From Chitinophagales bacterium (GTDB taxonomy: Bacteria; Bacteroidota; Bacteroidia; Chitinophagales; LD1): a DNA stretch of 64,000 nucleotides. The notes beneath the pieces are model-generated. The model saw nothing but the letters and a program-made list of their open reading frames with translations. It was not told the DNA's origin and did no database searches. The position numbers and the translations under genes were made by a program. Location of the stretch: positions 62,001-126,000 of the forward strand of contig JAHBTS010000003.1 in the NCBI GenBank assembly GCA_019638515.1. The letters are read 5' to 3'. Shown piece after piece: positions 36,887-46,476 of this stretch (its first letter is position 1; every line of letters begins with the position of its first letter).

Positions 36887-37882
36887 CTACGCCTGCTTAA
36901 ATTCCAATTCAAAAACTGTACCTGCCGGAGTATTGTCTTTAATGGCAATACTTCCGCGAAATACATCTACAAAACGCTTTACAATGTAAAGCCCCAATCC
37001 TGTACCCTTAGCTTTGCGGGTTTCTTCATTGCCAATACGGTAAAACTTTTGAAACACCTTTGGCTTTTCTTCCGGTGGAATACCATAGCCATTATCTGCC
37101 ACCGCCAACTTTACCAAGCCGCCTTGCTGATACAATTGCAAAAAAACAACTGCGTTGCTAGGCGAATATTTAATTGCATTCTCTAAAAGGTTCATCACCA
37201 CAGAAGTAAAGCCTATTCTATCGGTTTCCAATTGCACATCAGATTCAATAGAGGCTTTCACTACAACACTCTTTTTATTGTTTGAAAAGTGCTTTACCAC
37301 ACCCTCACAAATGGCGCTCACATTAGTTATTTCCTTAGTTAAGCCATGTTCTTCGCGCTCTATCTTGGCGGCAAAAAGAATGTTATCTACCAAATTCTCT
37401 AATCGCTCAATATCCAAAAGTGAGTTGTTTATAAGCCTCATGCGCTTTTCTTCTTCCAGCCCCTTTCGCTGGAAAGTTTGCAGCGATGCCTTTATGGCCG
37501 CCAAGGGCGATTTTAGCTCATGCGTAATTGAAAGCAAAAAATTTCGCTGCAACGCAGCCAAAGCTATCTCTTTAGAAAACACCCTGCGCACCTGCATCAA
37601 CCCAATAAAAAGCAGCAACACAAACACGCTGCCCTCTGTAAGTATCATCAACTTTTGGCGTTCATACTTTTCAAAACTGCGGCTATAAATTTCGGTAGAT
37701 GAAAAATCGGCATCCTTACCGGCAAGCGTATAAAAATGAATTCTATCTAACTCCAGCTTCTCCCTAAAAGCAGCCTCGTTTTTTGCATATAGCAAATACG
37801 CCCACCAAACGGCAAATGCAATGGTATAAACAAATACCATGTAAAAAATTGCAAACGGATTAGAAAAAAACTTTTTAACCAT
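36887..37882 (-). CDS. Orphan sensor histidine kinase
   Basis: A 331-residue membrane kinase with two membrane segments (about 10-32 and 81-97) and a short periplasmic loop between them. The H-box SITHELKSPLAA has phospho-acceptor H121, and the ATPase part has the N-box NLLENAIKYS, G1 DNGYGI and G2 GTGLGLYIV. There is no HAMP or PAS domain visible. No response regulator gene is adjacent, so its partner lies elsewhere. It is divergent from the gene at 37956. Confidence 0.92.
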   Translation of the reverse strand: MVKKFFSNPFAIFYMVFVYTIAFAVWWAYLLYAKNEAAFREKLELDRIHFYTLAGKDADFSSTEIYSRSFEKYERQKLMILTEGSVFVLLLFIGLMQVRRVFSKEIALAALQRNFLLSITHELKSPLAAIKASLQTFQRKGLEEEKRMRLINNSLLDIERLENLVDNILFAAKIEREEHGLTKEITNVSAICEGVVKHFSNNKKSVVVKASIESDVQLETDRIGFTSVVMNLLENAIKYSPSNAVVFLQLYQQGGLVKLAVADNGYGIPPEEKPKVFQKFYRIGNEETRKAKGTGLGLYIVKRFVDVFRGSIAIKDNTPAGTVFELEFKQA

Positions 37883-37922
37883 CGAATGCGAAACTAATGC
37901 TAAAACCTTTGTTTACGAATTG

Positions 37923-37930
37923 TACTTTTG
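37923..37930 (+). promoter_or_regulatory. Candidate -7 box (TACTTTTG)
   Basis: An exact TAnnTTTG match 26 bases before the ATG at 37956. A TTTG lies at 37908-37911, but only 15 bases upstream start to start, closer than the usual 23-25, so the -33 element is uncertain. Confidence 0.35.
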
Positions 37931-37955
37931 TGCGTATTTTGTAATTTGCATAATT

Positions 37956-38789
37956 ATGGCGAAGCGTAAACCTAAAAAAGAGAAGAGCATTGAAAAATTG
38001 AGTGAAGAAAATGATTTTTTAAAACTCAAGATGATGGCAGAATTTGGAGGCGAATTCATTTCAGACACACCTGTGCCTCCCGAAGTAGAAAATATATTCC
38101 TGAAGCAGATACAAAAAATTCAACGGGCACATGCACAAGCAGAAACCATGAGCATACATAAAATGCTTGGCGAACCCGATTTTCCACCCATAAAAGATCT
38201 AGGTAAAAAGGACCTAAAAAAACAACTGAAATTACTACTCAGCACACTCAAAAAACACAATATCTCTGTAAACCACTACCCTACCGTAGCACCCGAAGAA
38301 CTATACCGCTTTATTACCGAAGAACTATTTCCGCGCGAAGTAGAAAAAATGAAGCTAAAAGGCTGGCAACTACAATTTAACTACGAAGATTTTTACCCCA
38401 ATCACGAAATGGATGTTGCCATTGTGGTAAACGATGCACTCTCGCTGTTAATCGAAAAAGAACCCGTACCAATGGAGTATTTATTTGATGAAGATATTAA
38501 AGATCAAAACGGCTTACAATTCGATTTTGAAGATTTTGTATTGCAATTGAAAGACTTTCACGACACTTTCATTAAAGCAAAAATAAAAGATGTACACTCC
38601 GAGGAACTTTCTATAACGGAAGAAACAGGAACAGCATACGAACGGCTGGCAGTGCTTACATCCATGCAATTAGAAAAGGGAAAACGCATGGTTACACGCG
38701 CCCTCGAAGTTGAATTTTGGTTACAACACAATAAAGAAACAAGGCAGTGGCTTATTAACCGTATCCGTTACGACTTTATGTGGGCATAA
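37956..38789 (+). CDS. Conserved-looking cytoplasmic protein of unknown function
   Basis: A 277-residue soluble protein with a lysine-rich start (MAKRKPKKEKS) and then an acidic, helical body. No signal peptide, membrane segment or known motif is visible. The start was chosen at ATG 37956, 26 bases after a good -7 box, rather than the upstream in-frame start at 37920. Divergent from the histidine kinase gene and 45 bases before a small lipoprotein gene. Confidence 0.7.
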   Translation: MAKRKPKKEKSIEKLSEENDFLKLKMMAEFGGEFISDTPVPPEVENIFLKQIQKIQRAHAQAETMSIHKMLGEPDFPPIKDLGKKDLKKQLKLLLSTLKKHNISVNHYPTVAPEELYRFITEELFPREVEKMKLKGWQLQFNYEDFYPNHEMDVAIVVNDALSLLIEKEPVPMEYLFDEDIKDQNGLQFDFEDFVLQLKDFHDTFIKAKIKDVHSEELSITEETGTAYERLAVLTSMQLEKGKRMVTRALEVEFWLQHNKETRQWLINRIRYDFMWA

Positions 38790-38834
38790 TTAGCTGCATT
38801 TATTTCTTTCAATAAAAAATATCGTGCATTTACA

Positions 38835-39020
38835 ATGAAAAAAATTACCGGAATCTGCCTTACACTCTTACTCACATCGCTCCTATTTTGGGGCGAAAGT
38901 TGCAAAAGCGGGAAATTAGATTGCCCCGCTTACAGCGATAATCCTGCACCTTCCGGCATTCCCAAAGGTGGAAAAACAAAATCCAGCGTTATTCCTCCAG
39001 ATTACAAAAAAAAGCGATGA
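38835..39020 (+). CDS. Small lipoprotein
   Basis: A 61-residue protein made of a signal peptide with a lipobox-like FWGESC (Cys23) and a short hydrophilic tail rich in Pro, Ser and Lys. Its stop overlaps the start of the DUF4442 gene by 4 bases (ATGA), supporting it as a real gene. Small lipoproteins of this size are common in Bacteroidota and mostly unstudied. Confidence 0.65.
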   Translation: MKKITGICLTLLLTSLLFWGESCKSGKLDCPAYSDNPAPSGIPKGGKTKSSVIPPDYKKKR

Positions 39021-39529
39021 AAAAGTTATATCCTACCAACCTTTCAGAATCAAAAAAATCGCGCTGGTTTCGCAGAGCTTTCAATATATGGCCTTGCATT
39101 TGGAGCACCGGAAGTTCTGTAACTTTCATTGCCGGAAACTGGCAAGAACTACATGTAGAATTATCACTCAACTGGCGCACACGCAACCGAGTTGGAACAG
39201 TTTTTGGCGGCAGTATTTATAGCAGCATAGATCCCTACTACATGCTGCTGCTCATGGAAATTTTAGGGAAAAATTTTATTGTGTGGGATAAAGCAGCTTC
39301 GGTTAAATTTGTGCGGCCAATTACCCACAAAGCAAAGTGTCGTTTTTTAATACCCGACCACACTATTGATGAAATAAAAAAAATAGTAGCAGAAAAAGGA
39401 GAGCACACTTTTGATTTTCCCTTACAGTTTGAAGATGAACAAGAAAACGTTTATGCCGTGTTCACCAAAAGCGTTTATGTGGCTTCAAAAGAGTTTTACA
39501 AAGAAAAATTAGCACAGCGCAAGCAATAA
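39017..39529 (+). CDS. DUF4442 hot-dog-fold thioesterase-like protein
   Basis: A 170-residue protein of the DUF4442 family (hot-dog fold, related to YiiD/PaaI thioesterases). The motif NRVGTVFGGSIYSSIDPYY fits the helix entrance where the family's acyl-CoA pocket is. An acyl-CoA or acyl-carrier thioesterase activity is plausible but not shown. Start overlaps the preceding small lipoprotein by 4 bases and era follows after 26 bases. Confidence 0.82.
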   Translation: MKKLYPTNLSESKKSRWFRRAFNIWPCIWSTGSSVTFIAGNWQELHVELSLNWRTRNRVGTVFGGSIYSSIDPYYMLLLMEILGKNFIVWDKAASVKFVRPITHKAKCRFLIPDHTIDEIKKIVAEKGEHTFDFPLQFEDEQENVYAVFTKSVYVASKEFYKEKLAQRKQ

Positions 39530-39555
39530 TTCAAACACCAATAAAAAGTTAAATA

Positions 39556-40437
39556 GTGAGCAAACACAAAGCCGGATTTGTAAATATTATTGGATTGCCC
39601 AATGTGGGTAAAAGTTCGCTCCTAAATGCCATTGTGGGCGAGCGTATGGCAATTATTTCACCCAAAGCACAAACCACACGCCACCGCCTGCTCGGCTTTG
39701 TAAATGGCGAAGATTTTCAGATAGTATTTAGCGATACTCCTGGGTTTATTAACGAGCCTGCATACAAGTTGCACGAAAACATGAATGGCTTTGTAAACGA
39801 AGCATTAGAAGATGCCGATGTGCTGCTGCTCGTTACCGATAAATTTCAAAAAAACAGCGAGCAGCAAACATTAGTTGAAGCCGCCAAATCATTCAAAAAC
39901 AAATGTATTCTGGTATTCAACAAAATTGATTTAATGAACGAAACCGAGCTGGTTGCGCATCAAAAAAAGTGGCAGCAGCTTTTACCCGAAGCCAAATTTT
40001 TCCCCATCTCCACCGAAAAAAAATTCGGCATAAAAGAATTGCAACAGTGGATAGTTTCAGAGTTAGACGAATCACCTGAATTTTATCCTAAAGACGAATT
40101 TACCAATCGTCCCATGCGCTTCTTTGTGGCAGAAATTGTACGCGAAAAAATATTCTTTAATTACGATAAAGAAATTCCTTACAGCACCGAAGTAGTGATA
40201 GAAGAATATAAAGAAGAAGAAAAACTAGACCGCATCCGCTGTGCCATTTATGTTGAGCGCGAATCGCAAAAACCAATCATAATTGGCAAAGGTGGCGAAG
40301 CACTTACTAAAATTGGCAAAGAAGCCCGCGAGCAAATAGAAAGTTTTATTGGCAAGAAAGTATTCTTGGAATTACGTGTAAAAGTGCGCGATAAGTGGCG
40401 CAGCAACGAAAAACTACTCAAGCAGTTCGGTTACTAA
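39556..40437 (+). CDS. era: GTPase Era
   Basis: A 293-residue Era starting at GTG. G1 is GLPNVGKSS (13-21), G3 is DTPG, G4 is NKID, and the C-terminal KH domain is seen as GKGGEALTKIGKEAREQIE and ELRVKVRDKWR. Era binds the 3' end of 16S rRNA and is needed for 30S assembly. Length and domain order are normal. Confidence 0.97.
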   Translation: MSKHKAGFVNIIGLPNVGKSSLLNAIVGERMAIISPKAQTTRHRLLGFVNGEDFQIVFSDTPGFINEPAYKLHENMNGFVNEALEDADVLLLVTDKFQKNSEQQTLVEAAKSFKNKCILVFNKIDLMNETELVAHQKKWQQLLPEAKFFPISTEKKFGIKELQQWIVSELDESPEFYPKDEFTNRPMRFFVAEIVREKIFFNYDKEIPYSTEVVIEEYKEEEKLDRIRCAIYVERESQKPIIIGKGGEALTKIGKEAREQIESFIGKKVFLELRVKVRDKWRSNEKLLKQFGY

Positions 40438-40449
40438 ACAAAACATAGC

Positions 40450-40932
40450 CTACAACTCAAAAACACGCACTTCTTTTAAATCACTGCAAGCAGCAGCAAG
40501 CGTTGCTATACTTTGCTGCAATACCGGGTGAAGAACAGTTGGCGCAATTTCCAACAAAGGTTGCAATACAAAGTTACGCTCGTGTAAGCGCGGGTGCGGC
40601 ACCTCCAATGTAGGCAACTTGAACACGCTGTCTTCCATCAGTAAAATATCAATATCTATTTCGCGCTCACCCCACACCTCGCGTTGCTGCCGCCCCGCCA
40701 TTCCCTCAATAGCCTTCAACTTGGCCAGCAATGTTGCTGGTTCAAAATCTGTTTCAACCGCAATTGCCAAATTCAAAAAATCAGATTGGTTTTCCTTACC
40801 CCACGCAGCCGTTTCATATACTTTCGATTGCTGCACTATTGCACCAACCTGCGCCTGAATTAAACCCAATGCACTTCTTAAAAACTCCAAACGCGGCTCT
40901 ATGTTCGTTCCAAGTAGTAAATAAACCTTCAT
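40450..40932 (-). CDS. folK: 2-amino-4-hydroxy-6-hydroxymethyldihydropteridine pyrophosphokinase (FolK)
   Basis: A 160-residue HPPK, which transfers pyrophosphate from ATP to the pterin in folate synthesis. It has LLLGTNIEPR at the N-terminus, VYETAAWG, the FLNLA segment, GREREIDIDILL-type active site (here GEREIDIDILLMED) and VPHPRLHERNFVL. The ATG at 40932 is preferred over an upstream TTG at 40941. It converges with era, 12 bases apart. Confidence 0.95.
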   Translation of the reverse strand: MKVYLLLGTNIEPRLEFLRSALGLIQAQVGAIVQQSKVYETAAWGKENQSDFLNLAIAVETDFEPATLLAKLKAIEGMAGRQQREVWGEREIDIDILLMEDSVFKLPTLEVPHPRLHERNFVLQPLLEIAPTVLHPVLQQSIATLAAACSDLKEVRVFEL

Positions 40933-40987
40933 GCGCTTCAAAAATATTTAATATTGTCATTCGTTTCCTTGCAACTATCCATAATTT

Positions 40988-42745
40988 ATGAAACAGTTCT
41001 TAAAATTCACACTTGCCACCATTGTAGGCATTTTCCTATTCACCATTATTTCGGTTTTTGTATTAGCAGGCATTGCAGCAGCAGCCGGAGGAAAAAAACA
41101 AATTGAAGTACCCGCCAACTCTGTACTAAAACTCGATTTAAATTACAGCATACCTGAGCAAACTACCGACAATCCTTTTCAAGATATAGACTTTAGCAGC
41201 TTTAAACCCAAATCTGCACTCGGCTTATTGGATGTGCTTAAAACCATAGAGCTTGCCAAAAACGATAAAAACATTGCAGGAATATATTTGCCAATGGGCA
41301 TAAATACCAATGGCTTTGCTACTCTAGAATCTATTAGAAACCAATTGATAGACTTTAAAAAATCGGGCAAATTTGTATATGCCTACGGAGTGGTTACATC
41401 ACAAAAAAGCTACTACTTGGCAAGTGTTGCCGATAAAGTTTTTTTAGATAAAAACGGCTATTTGGAACTGCGCGGTATGGGTACGCAAATCACTTATTTC
41501 AAGAATGCTTTCGATAAAGCCGGCATAGAAGTGCAAGAGTTTCATGTAGGAAGTTTTAAAAGTGCTATAGAGCCATTTATTAGAACAAACATGAGTGAAC
41601 CTAACCGCGAACAACTCACCATGATTTTAGGCGATTTGCAAAACCATTTTGTAAAAGGAATTACCGAACAACGCAAAATTTCTGCCGAAAATTTTCAAAA
41701 TATGTTAGATAGTCTAAAAGCCACCAATGCCGAAGAATGTAAAGCTCTAGGCTTAATAGACGAAGCATTGTATTACGACCAATTGCTAAACCATCTAAAA
41801 GATAAAACCGGAGTAAAAGCCGCCAAGGACGTAGAACTAGTAGAGTTAAACAAGTATGCAGGCAAATTAGATAAAGAAGATAAAAGCGAATCTGCCAATA
41901 AAATTGCAGTAGTAGTGCTCGAAGGAAATATTGTTGATGGCGAAGGACAAGAAGATGAAATTGGAGGCGACCGTGTAGCAAAATTATTGCGTAAACTGCG
42001 TGAAGACGAAAAAGTAAAATCTATTGTAATGCGCGTAAATTCTCCCGGAGGCAGTGCCGTTGCCAGCGACCTTATTTGGCGCGAAGTTACATTGGCAAAA
42101 GAACATAAACCCGTTGTGGTTTCATTTGGCAATGTTGCAGCATCTGGCGGCTACTATATTTCTTGTGCTGCCGATAGAATTTTTGTACAGCCCAATACCA
42201 TTACAGGCTCTATTGGTGTATTTGGTTTAATTCCAAACTTTAAAAAATTGATGAACGAAAAAATTGGTGTTACCACCGATGAAGTTGCACTTTCTAAACA
42301 CGCCAATTTTGGAGGCGGCCTAAAACCTTTAGATGCCTTTGAAAGCACCGTGATACAAAAAGAAGTAGAGCATGTTTACACCACCTTCCGCCAAAGAGTT
42401 GCCGATGGTAGAAAAACCGATACCGCTGCCATCGAAAAAATTGCCCAAGGCAGGGTATGGACAGGCACACAAGCTATCGAAAGAAATTTGGCAGACGAAA
42501 TTGGAAACTTAGATAACGCCATTGCCTTTGCAGCTAAAAAAGCCAGTTTAAAAGACTATAAAGTGAAGGTTTATCCCGAAGAAAAATCGTTTGCCGAAAA
42601 AATATCTGAAAGCTTTGGCGAAATGAAGACAAGCTGGGTAAAAGAAGCTTTAGGCGAACAATACGAAATTTTCAATGCCATCAACCGCCTGAAAAAAACC
42701 AGCGGTGTGCAATGCAGAATGCCACTCGAAACAGAATCGTTGTAA
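40988..42745 (+). CDS. sppA: Signal peptide peptidase SppA, 67K type
   Basis: A 585-residue SppA of the long, tandem-domain type (S49 family). It has one N-terminal membrane anchor (about 8-31). The catalytic lysine is K191 (HVGSFKSAIEPF) and the nucleophile S386 (NVAASGGYY), as in E. coli SppA where the two come from the N- and C-terminal halves. It degrades cleaved signal peptides in the membrane. It overlaps the next gene by one base (TAATG). Confidence 0.95.
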   Translation: MKQFLKFTLATIVGIFLFTIISVFVLAGIAAAAGGKKQIEVPANSVLKLDLNYSIPEQTTDNPFQDIDFSSFKPKSALGLLDVLKTIELAKNDKNIAGIYLPMGINTNGFATLESIRNQLIDFKKSGKFVYAYGVVTSQKSYYLASVADKVFLDKNGYLELRGMGTQITYFKNAFDKAGIEVQEFHVGSFKSAIEPFIRTNMSEPNREQLTMILGDLQNHFVKGITEQRKISAENFQNMLDSLKATNAEECKALGLIDEALYYDQLLNHLKDKTGVKAAKDVELVELNKYAGKLDKEDKSESANKIAVVVLEGNIVDGEGQEDEIGGDRVAKLLRKLREDEKVKSIVMRVNSPGGSAVASDLIWREVTLAKEHKPVVVSFGNVAASGGYYISCAADRIFVQPNTITGSIGVFGLIPNFKKLMNEKIGVTTDEVALSKHANFGGGLKPLDAFESTVIQKEVEHVYTTFRQRVADGRKTDTAAIEKIAQGRVWTGTQAIERNLADEIGNLDNAIAFAAKKASLKDYKVKVYPEEKSFAEKISESFGEMKTSWVKEALGEQYEIFNAINRLKKTSGVQCRMPLETESL

Positions 42746-43908
42746 TGAAACTTCACCGCAACCTCGTACATGCTGTTGCACAAGCAATTACACAAATTAC
42801 AGAAGAAGCAAACCATGCCGAAACAGTAGTAGAAAATTTGCTGGCATCTAACAAAAAATGGGGCGCCCGCGACCGCCATTTTATAGCAGAAAATATATAT
42901 GAAATTATTCGCCATCAGCTATTACTCCGGCACTGTGCCAATAGCAGCAATCCTTTTCATTTACTGGCTGCACGCTATACACTGCAAGGACTAGAAATAC
43001 CCGATTGGGCCGAGTTTAAGGATTTTACTTTTAGCCCCCCCGGTGCCGATTTGCCATATAAGATAACCTACTCTATTCCCGATTGGTTAAATGAGTTTGG
43101 TATAGACCAATTAGGCGAAAAAAACTGGCAGCAAGAAATGCAAGCCATGCACACAACCGCCAAAACCTGCTTGCGTATAAATACGTTAAAAGCTACCGCA
43201 GCCAACGCATCTAAACAGCTCGAAGCAGAAGGAATTGCGTTTACTGCCTCCGATAATTTTTTGATACTCAACGATAAAAGGAATATCCAAAACACCATTG
43301 CTTACAAAAGCGGATGGGTAGAAATACAAGACGGCAACTCACAAAAAATTGCACCGCTGCTGCAAGTAAAACCTAAAGAAATTGTAATAGATGCATGTGC
43401 AGGAGCAGGTGGAAAAACACTCCAACTGGCTGCCGAAATGAAAAACGAAGGACACATCTTTGCACTTGATGTTTTCGAGAAAAAGCTGCAAGAACTTAAC
43501 CGAAGGGCACAGCGTGCAGGAGCAAAAAACATCAGTACTTTAGTTGCCAACCAAGCCACCTTAAACCAACTTAAAAATAAAGCCGACAAACTACTGTTAG
43601 ATGTGCCGTGCAGCGGATCAGGAGTGTTTCGCAGAAAACCCGACAGCAAGTTTAAGCTATCGCCTCAGCGCATGCAGGAATTGCAAAATCTGCAATGGCA
43701 AATTCTTTCTACATACCACACCATGCTAAAATCGGGAGGCACCATGCTGTATGCTACTTGCAGTATTTTCCCTAGCGAAAACAACTTTCAAGTCCAACGA
43801 TTTTTGAACGAATACGGCACACAATTTTGCTTAGAAAAGGAATACTTCCTTTCTCCGGCAGAAACCGGATTAGATGGTTTTTACGCAGCCGTGTTTACCA
43901 AAAAATAA
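42745..43908 (+). CDS. RsmB-like 16S rRNA (cytosine-C5) methyltransferase
   Basis: A 387-residue m5C methyltransferase of the RsmB/NOP2 family. An N-terminal NusB-like helical region (about 1-130) precedes the Rossmann core: VIDACAGAGGKTL for SAM, the DVPCSGSGVFRRKPD catalytic loop and the ATCSIFPSEN motif with the second cysteine. It methylates 16S rRNA, probably C967. The ATG at 42745 overlaps the sppA stop (TAATG), so this start is preferred over an in-frame codon at 42712. Confidence 0.92.
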   Translation: MKLHRNLVHAVAQAITQITEEANHAETVVENLLASNKKWGARDRHFIAENIYEIIRHQLLLRHCANSSNPFHLLAARYTLQGLEIPDWAEFKDFTFSPPGADLPYKITYSIPDWLNEFGIDQLGEKNWQQEMQAMHTTAKTCLRINTLKATAANASKQLEAEGIAFTASDNFLILNDKRNIQNTIAYKSGWVEIQDGNSQKIAPLLQVKPKEIVIDACAGAGGKTLQLAAEMKNEGHIFALDVFEKKLQELNRRAQRAGAKNISTLVANQATLNQLKNKADKLLLDVPCSGSGVFRRKPDSKFKLSPQRMQELQNLQWQILSTYHTMLKSGGTMLYATCSIFPSENNFQVQRFLNEYGTQFCLEKEYFLSPAETGLDGFYAAVFTKK

Positions 43909-43921
43909 ACACACATACGGT

Positions 43922-46336
43922 TTACCACATTGGAAAACTTGCAGGATCGGTTTCGTGCATTATACCATAAATAACCTCAAATACCTCTTCGGCATTTGGC
44001 TTACTAAAATAGTCGCCATCGCTGCCATAAGCGGCACGGTGTGCTTTTGCCGTAATAGTGCAAGGATTACTATCTAACCAACGAAAAGCACCCTGCTCTT
44101 CCATTACCTGCTGAAACATATATGCTGCCGCTCCTCCCGGAACATCTTCATCTAAAAACACTACTCTGTTTGTTTTTTCAATACTCTTTACAATACTGCC
44201 ATGTATATCAAACGGTAATAGTGTTTGCACATCTATCAGCTCTACTGAAATTCCTCTCTCTTCCAATTGCTGTATGGCTTCTTGCGCTACACGCACACAA
44301 CTTCCATACGTAACCAGCGTAATGTCTTCGCCCTCTTGCAATACTTCCGGCACGCCCAACGGCACTGTAAACGAACTTAGATTATCCGGCATTGTTTCTT
44401 TCAATCTATAACCATTTAAGCATTCTACCACCAGCGCAGGCTCATCGCTTTGGAGCAAAGTATTATACATTCCCGCAGCCTGCACCATATTGCGCGGCAC
44501 ACACACATACATTCCGCGCAGTGCATTTATTATCATACTCATTGGCGAACCGGTATGCCATATTCCTTCTAAGCGATGCCCGCGGGTGCGAATAATGACG
44601 GGTGCTTTTTGAATACCATTGGTGCGGTAGCGCAAACATGCCACATCATCGCTAAGCGGCTCCAAACCATATAGCAAATAATCGAGGTACTGTATTTCTG
44701 CTATTGGACGAATGCCACGCATAGAAAGCCCTATGGCTTGACCCATAATTGTAAGTTCTCTAATGCCGGTATCAAAAATTCTATGCTCGCCAAACTGCTG
44801 TTGTAAACCCGAAAAACCTTGGTTTACATCGCCAATCTTTCCAACATCTTCGCCAAACGCAACTACATTCTTATAGCGGTTAAACACTCCTTCAAAAAAT
44901 GTATTGAGTACTTCATAACCATTCAGCACTTTAGATGCAGCCGAAAACTCGGGTTTTACCTCTTTTACTTTTAGTGCATTGTAAGGTGTTTCGCTGTGGT
45001 GGTTGCGGCTGTATATTTGTTGGTAGCTATGTTGCAGGTTGTTTGTAAATGCTGCTAAGTTATTATAGGCAAAACCACCTTCGCCCGCAGCGTTCCATAA
45101 TACTTTTTTGGTAGCTTTCAGTATATCTTTCCTTACCGGATCTACACTTTTTTGCAAGGCTTTAATTACCGATGTTGCAAATTCGGTATTTCCTACTTCT
45201 GCACCTGCATTTTCAATAAGTTGTATAGCTTCTTCTATTTCATCTTTTATTGAACTTGTAAAACTATTCCATGCTGCTTTCTGTGCCGCTCTTACTTCTT
45301 CTTTTGCTTTCGACTCAATATCCAGCAGCACGTCTTCGGTTGCAATACCATTTGCCAATATCCATGTTTTCATTTGGTAGATGCAATCAAATTCTTTTTC
45401 CCACTCCAAACGTTCTTTACTTTTGTAACGCTCGTGCGAGCCTGAAGTAGAATGCCCCTGCGGCTGCGTAACTTCTGTGATGTGAAACAAAGCCGGGCGG
45501 TGCGTTTTGCGCATGGTGGCTGTGCCTTGCAAATAGGTTTGTACTAACTTTGGATAATTCCATCCTTCGCACACATATATATCTATACCTTCGCCTTGCT
45601 CGTTCGCTGCAAAGCCACTCAGCACTTCCGATATACTCTCTTTAGTAGTTTGATACTTCTTTGAAACTGAAATACCATAGCCATCGTCCCACACATTTAT
45701 GGCCAAAGGTACTTGCAGCACACCGGCTGCATTTACGGTTTCCCAAAAGTGCCCTTCGCTGGTGCTGGCATCGCCAATAGAAACGAAACTTATCTCGTTT
45801 CCTCCTTCAGAAAAGTATTCAAATCCTTGTTGCAATTCCGGATTGTTTCTATACATTTTTGAAGCTAAGGCAATACCCAGCGAGCGCGGCATTTGCCCTG
45901 CCGTTGGCGAAGCATCTGCCGAAGTATTGTATTGCGCTGTATGGTTGAGCCACTCGCCCTTTTCATCTACAAATGGTGTTGCAAAATGTGCATTCATTTG
46001 CCTGCCTGCACTAAATGGATCGTGTGCAGCATCGGGATGCGCATACAACTGTGCAAAAAACTGCCGAGGCGAAACTATGCCAAGTGCCAGCATCCAAGTT
46101 TGGTCGCGGTAATAGCCACTGCGCCAATCCCCCTTTTTAAAACTCTTGGCAAGTGCTATTTGTGCCACTTCTTTTCCATCGCCAAAAATGCCGAACTTAG
46201 CTTTTCCCGTAAGCACTTCTTTGCGCCCAAGTAAGCTCATTTCTCTGCTGATGCATGCAATACTGTAATCTTTCAGAACCTCTGTTTTAAAGTCTTCAAA
46301 AGAGAGTTTCTCTGCGTCATTTTTCACATTGCTCAT
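43922..46336 (-). CDS. 2-oxoacid dehydrogenase E1, fused alpha and beta subunits
   Basis: An 804-residue fused E1 of the branched-chain/pyruvate dehydrogenase type. The alpha half (about 1-380) binds thiamine diphosphate: SIGDASTSEGHFWE and NVWDDGYGIS contain the ThDP motif, and GRQMNAHFATP lies before it. The beta half (about 460-804) starts at GYEVLNTFFEGVF and holds FGEDVGKIGD and EIQYLDYL. Such fusions are common in Bacteroidota. It decarboxylates a 2-oxoacid and passes the acyl group to E2, which is not in the window. Divergent from the oxidoreductase at 46477. Confidence 0.93.
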   Translation of the reverse strand: MSNVKNDAEKLSFEDFKTEVLKDYSIACISREMSLLGRKEVLTGKAKFGIFGDGKEVAQIALAKSFKKGDWRSGYYRDQTWMLALGIVSPRQFFAQLYAHPDAAHDPFSAGRQMNAHFATPFVDEKGEWLNHTAQYNTSADASPTAGQMPRSLGIALASKMYRNNPELQQGFEYFSEGGNEISFVSIGDASTSEGHFWETVNAAGVLQVPLAINVWDDGYGISVSKKYQTTKESISEVLSGFAANEQGEGIDIYVCEGWNYPKLVQTYLQGTATMRKTHRPALFHITEVTQPQGHSTSGSHERYKSKERLEWEKEFDCIYQMKTWILANGIATEDVLLDIESKAKEEVRAAQKAAWNSFTSSIKDEIEEAIQLIENAGAEVGNTEFATSVIKALQKSVDPVRKDILKATKKVLWNAAGEGGFAYNNLAAFTNNLQHSYQQIYSRNHHSETPYNALKVKEVKPEFSAASKVLNGYEVLNTFFEGVFNRYKNVVAFGEDVGKIGDVNQGFSGLQQQFGEHRIFDTGIRELTIMGQAIGLSMRGIRPIAEIQYLDYLLYGLEPLSDDVACLRYRTNGIQKAPVIIRTRGHRLEGIWHTGSPMSMIINALRGMYVCVPRNMVQAAGMYNTLLQSDEPALVVECLNGYRLKETMPDNLSSFTVPLGVPEVLQEGEDITLVTYGSCVRVAQEAIQQLEERGISVELIDVQTLLPFDIHGSIVKSIEKTNRVVFLDEDVPGGAAAYMFQQVMEEQGAFRWLDSNPCTITAKAHRAAYGSDGDYFSKPNAEEVFEVIYGIMHETDPASFPMW

Positions 46337-46476
46337 GCGGGCGAAGATATACCAAAGCTGTGGTTAGCCAAATGGCGCGCTGCAATAAAAAACAGGTACC
46401 GTTTACGGTGCTTGCACCACTTTCTTATTCATTCAAAAAAAATATAGCTTTACTTACTTTCCAAACACACACAAGT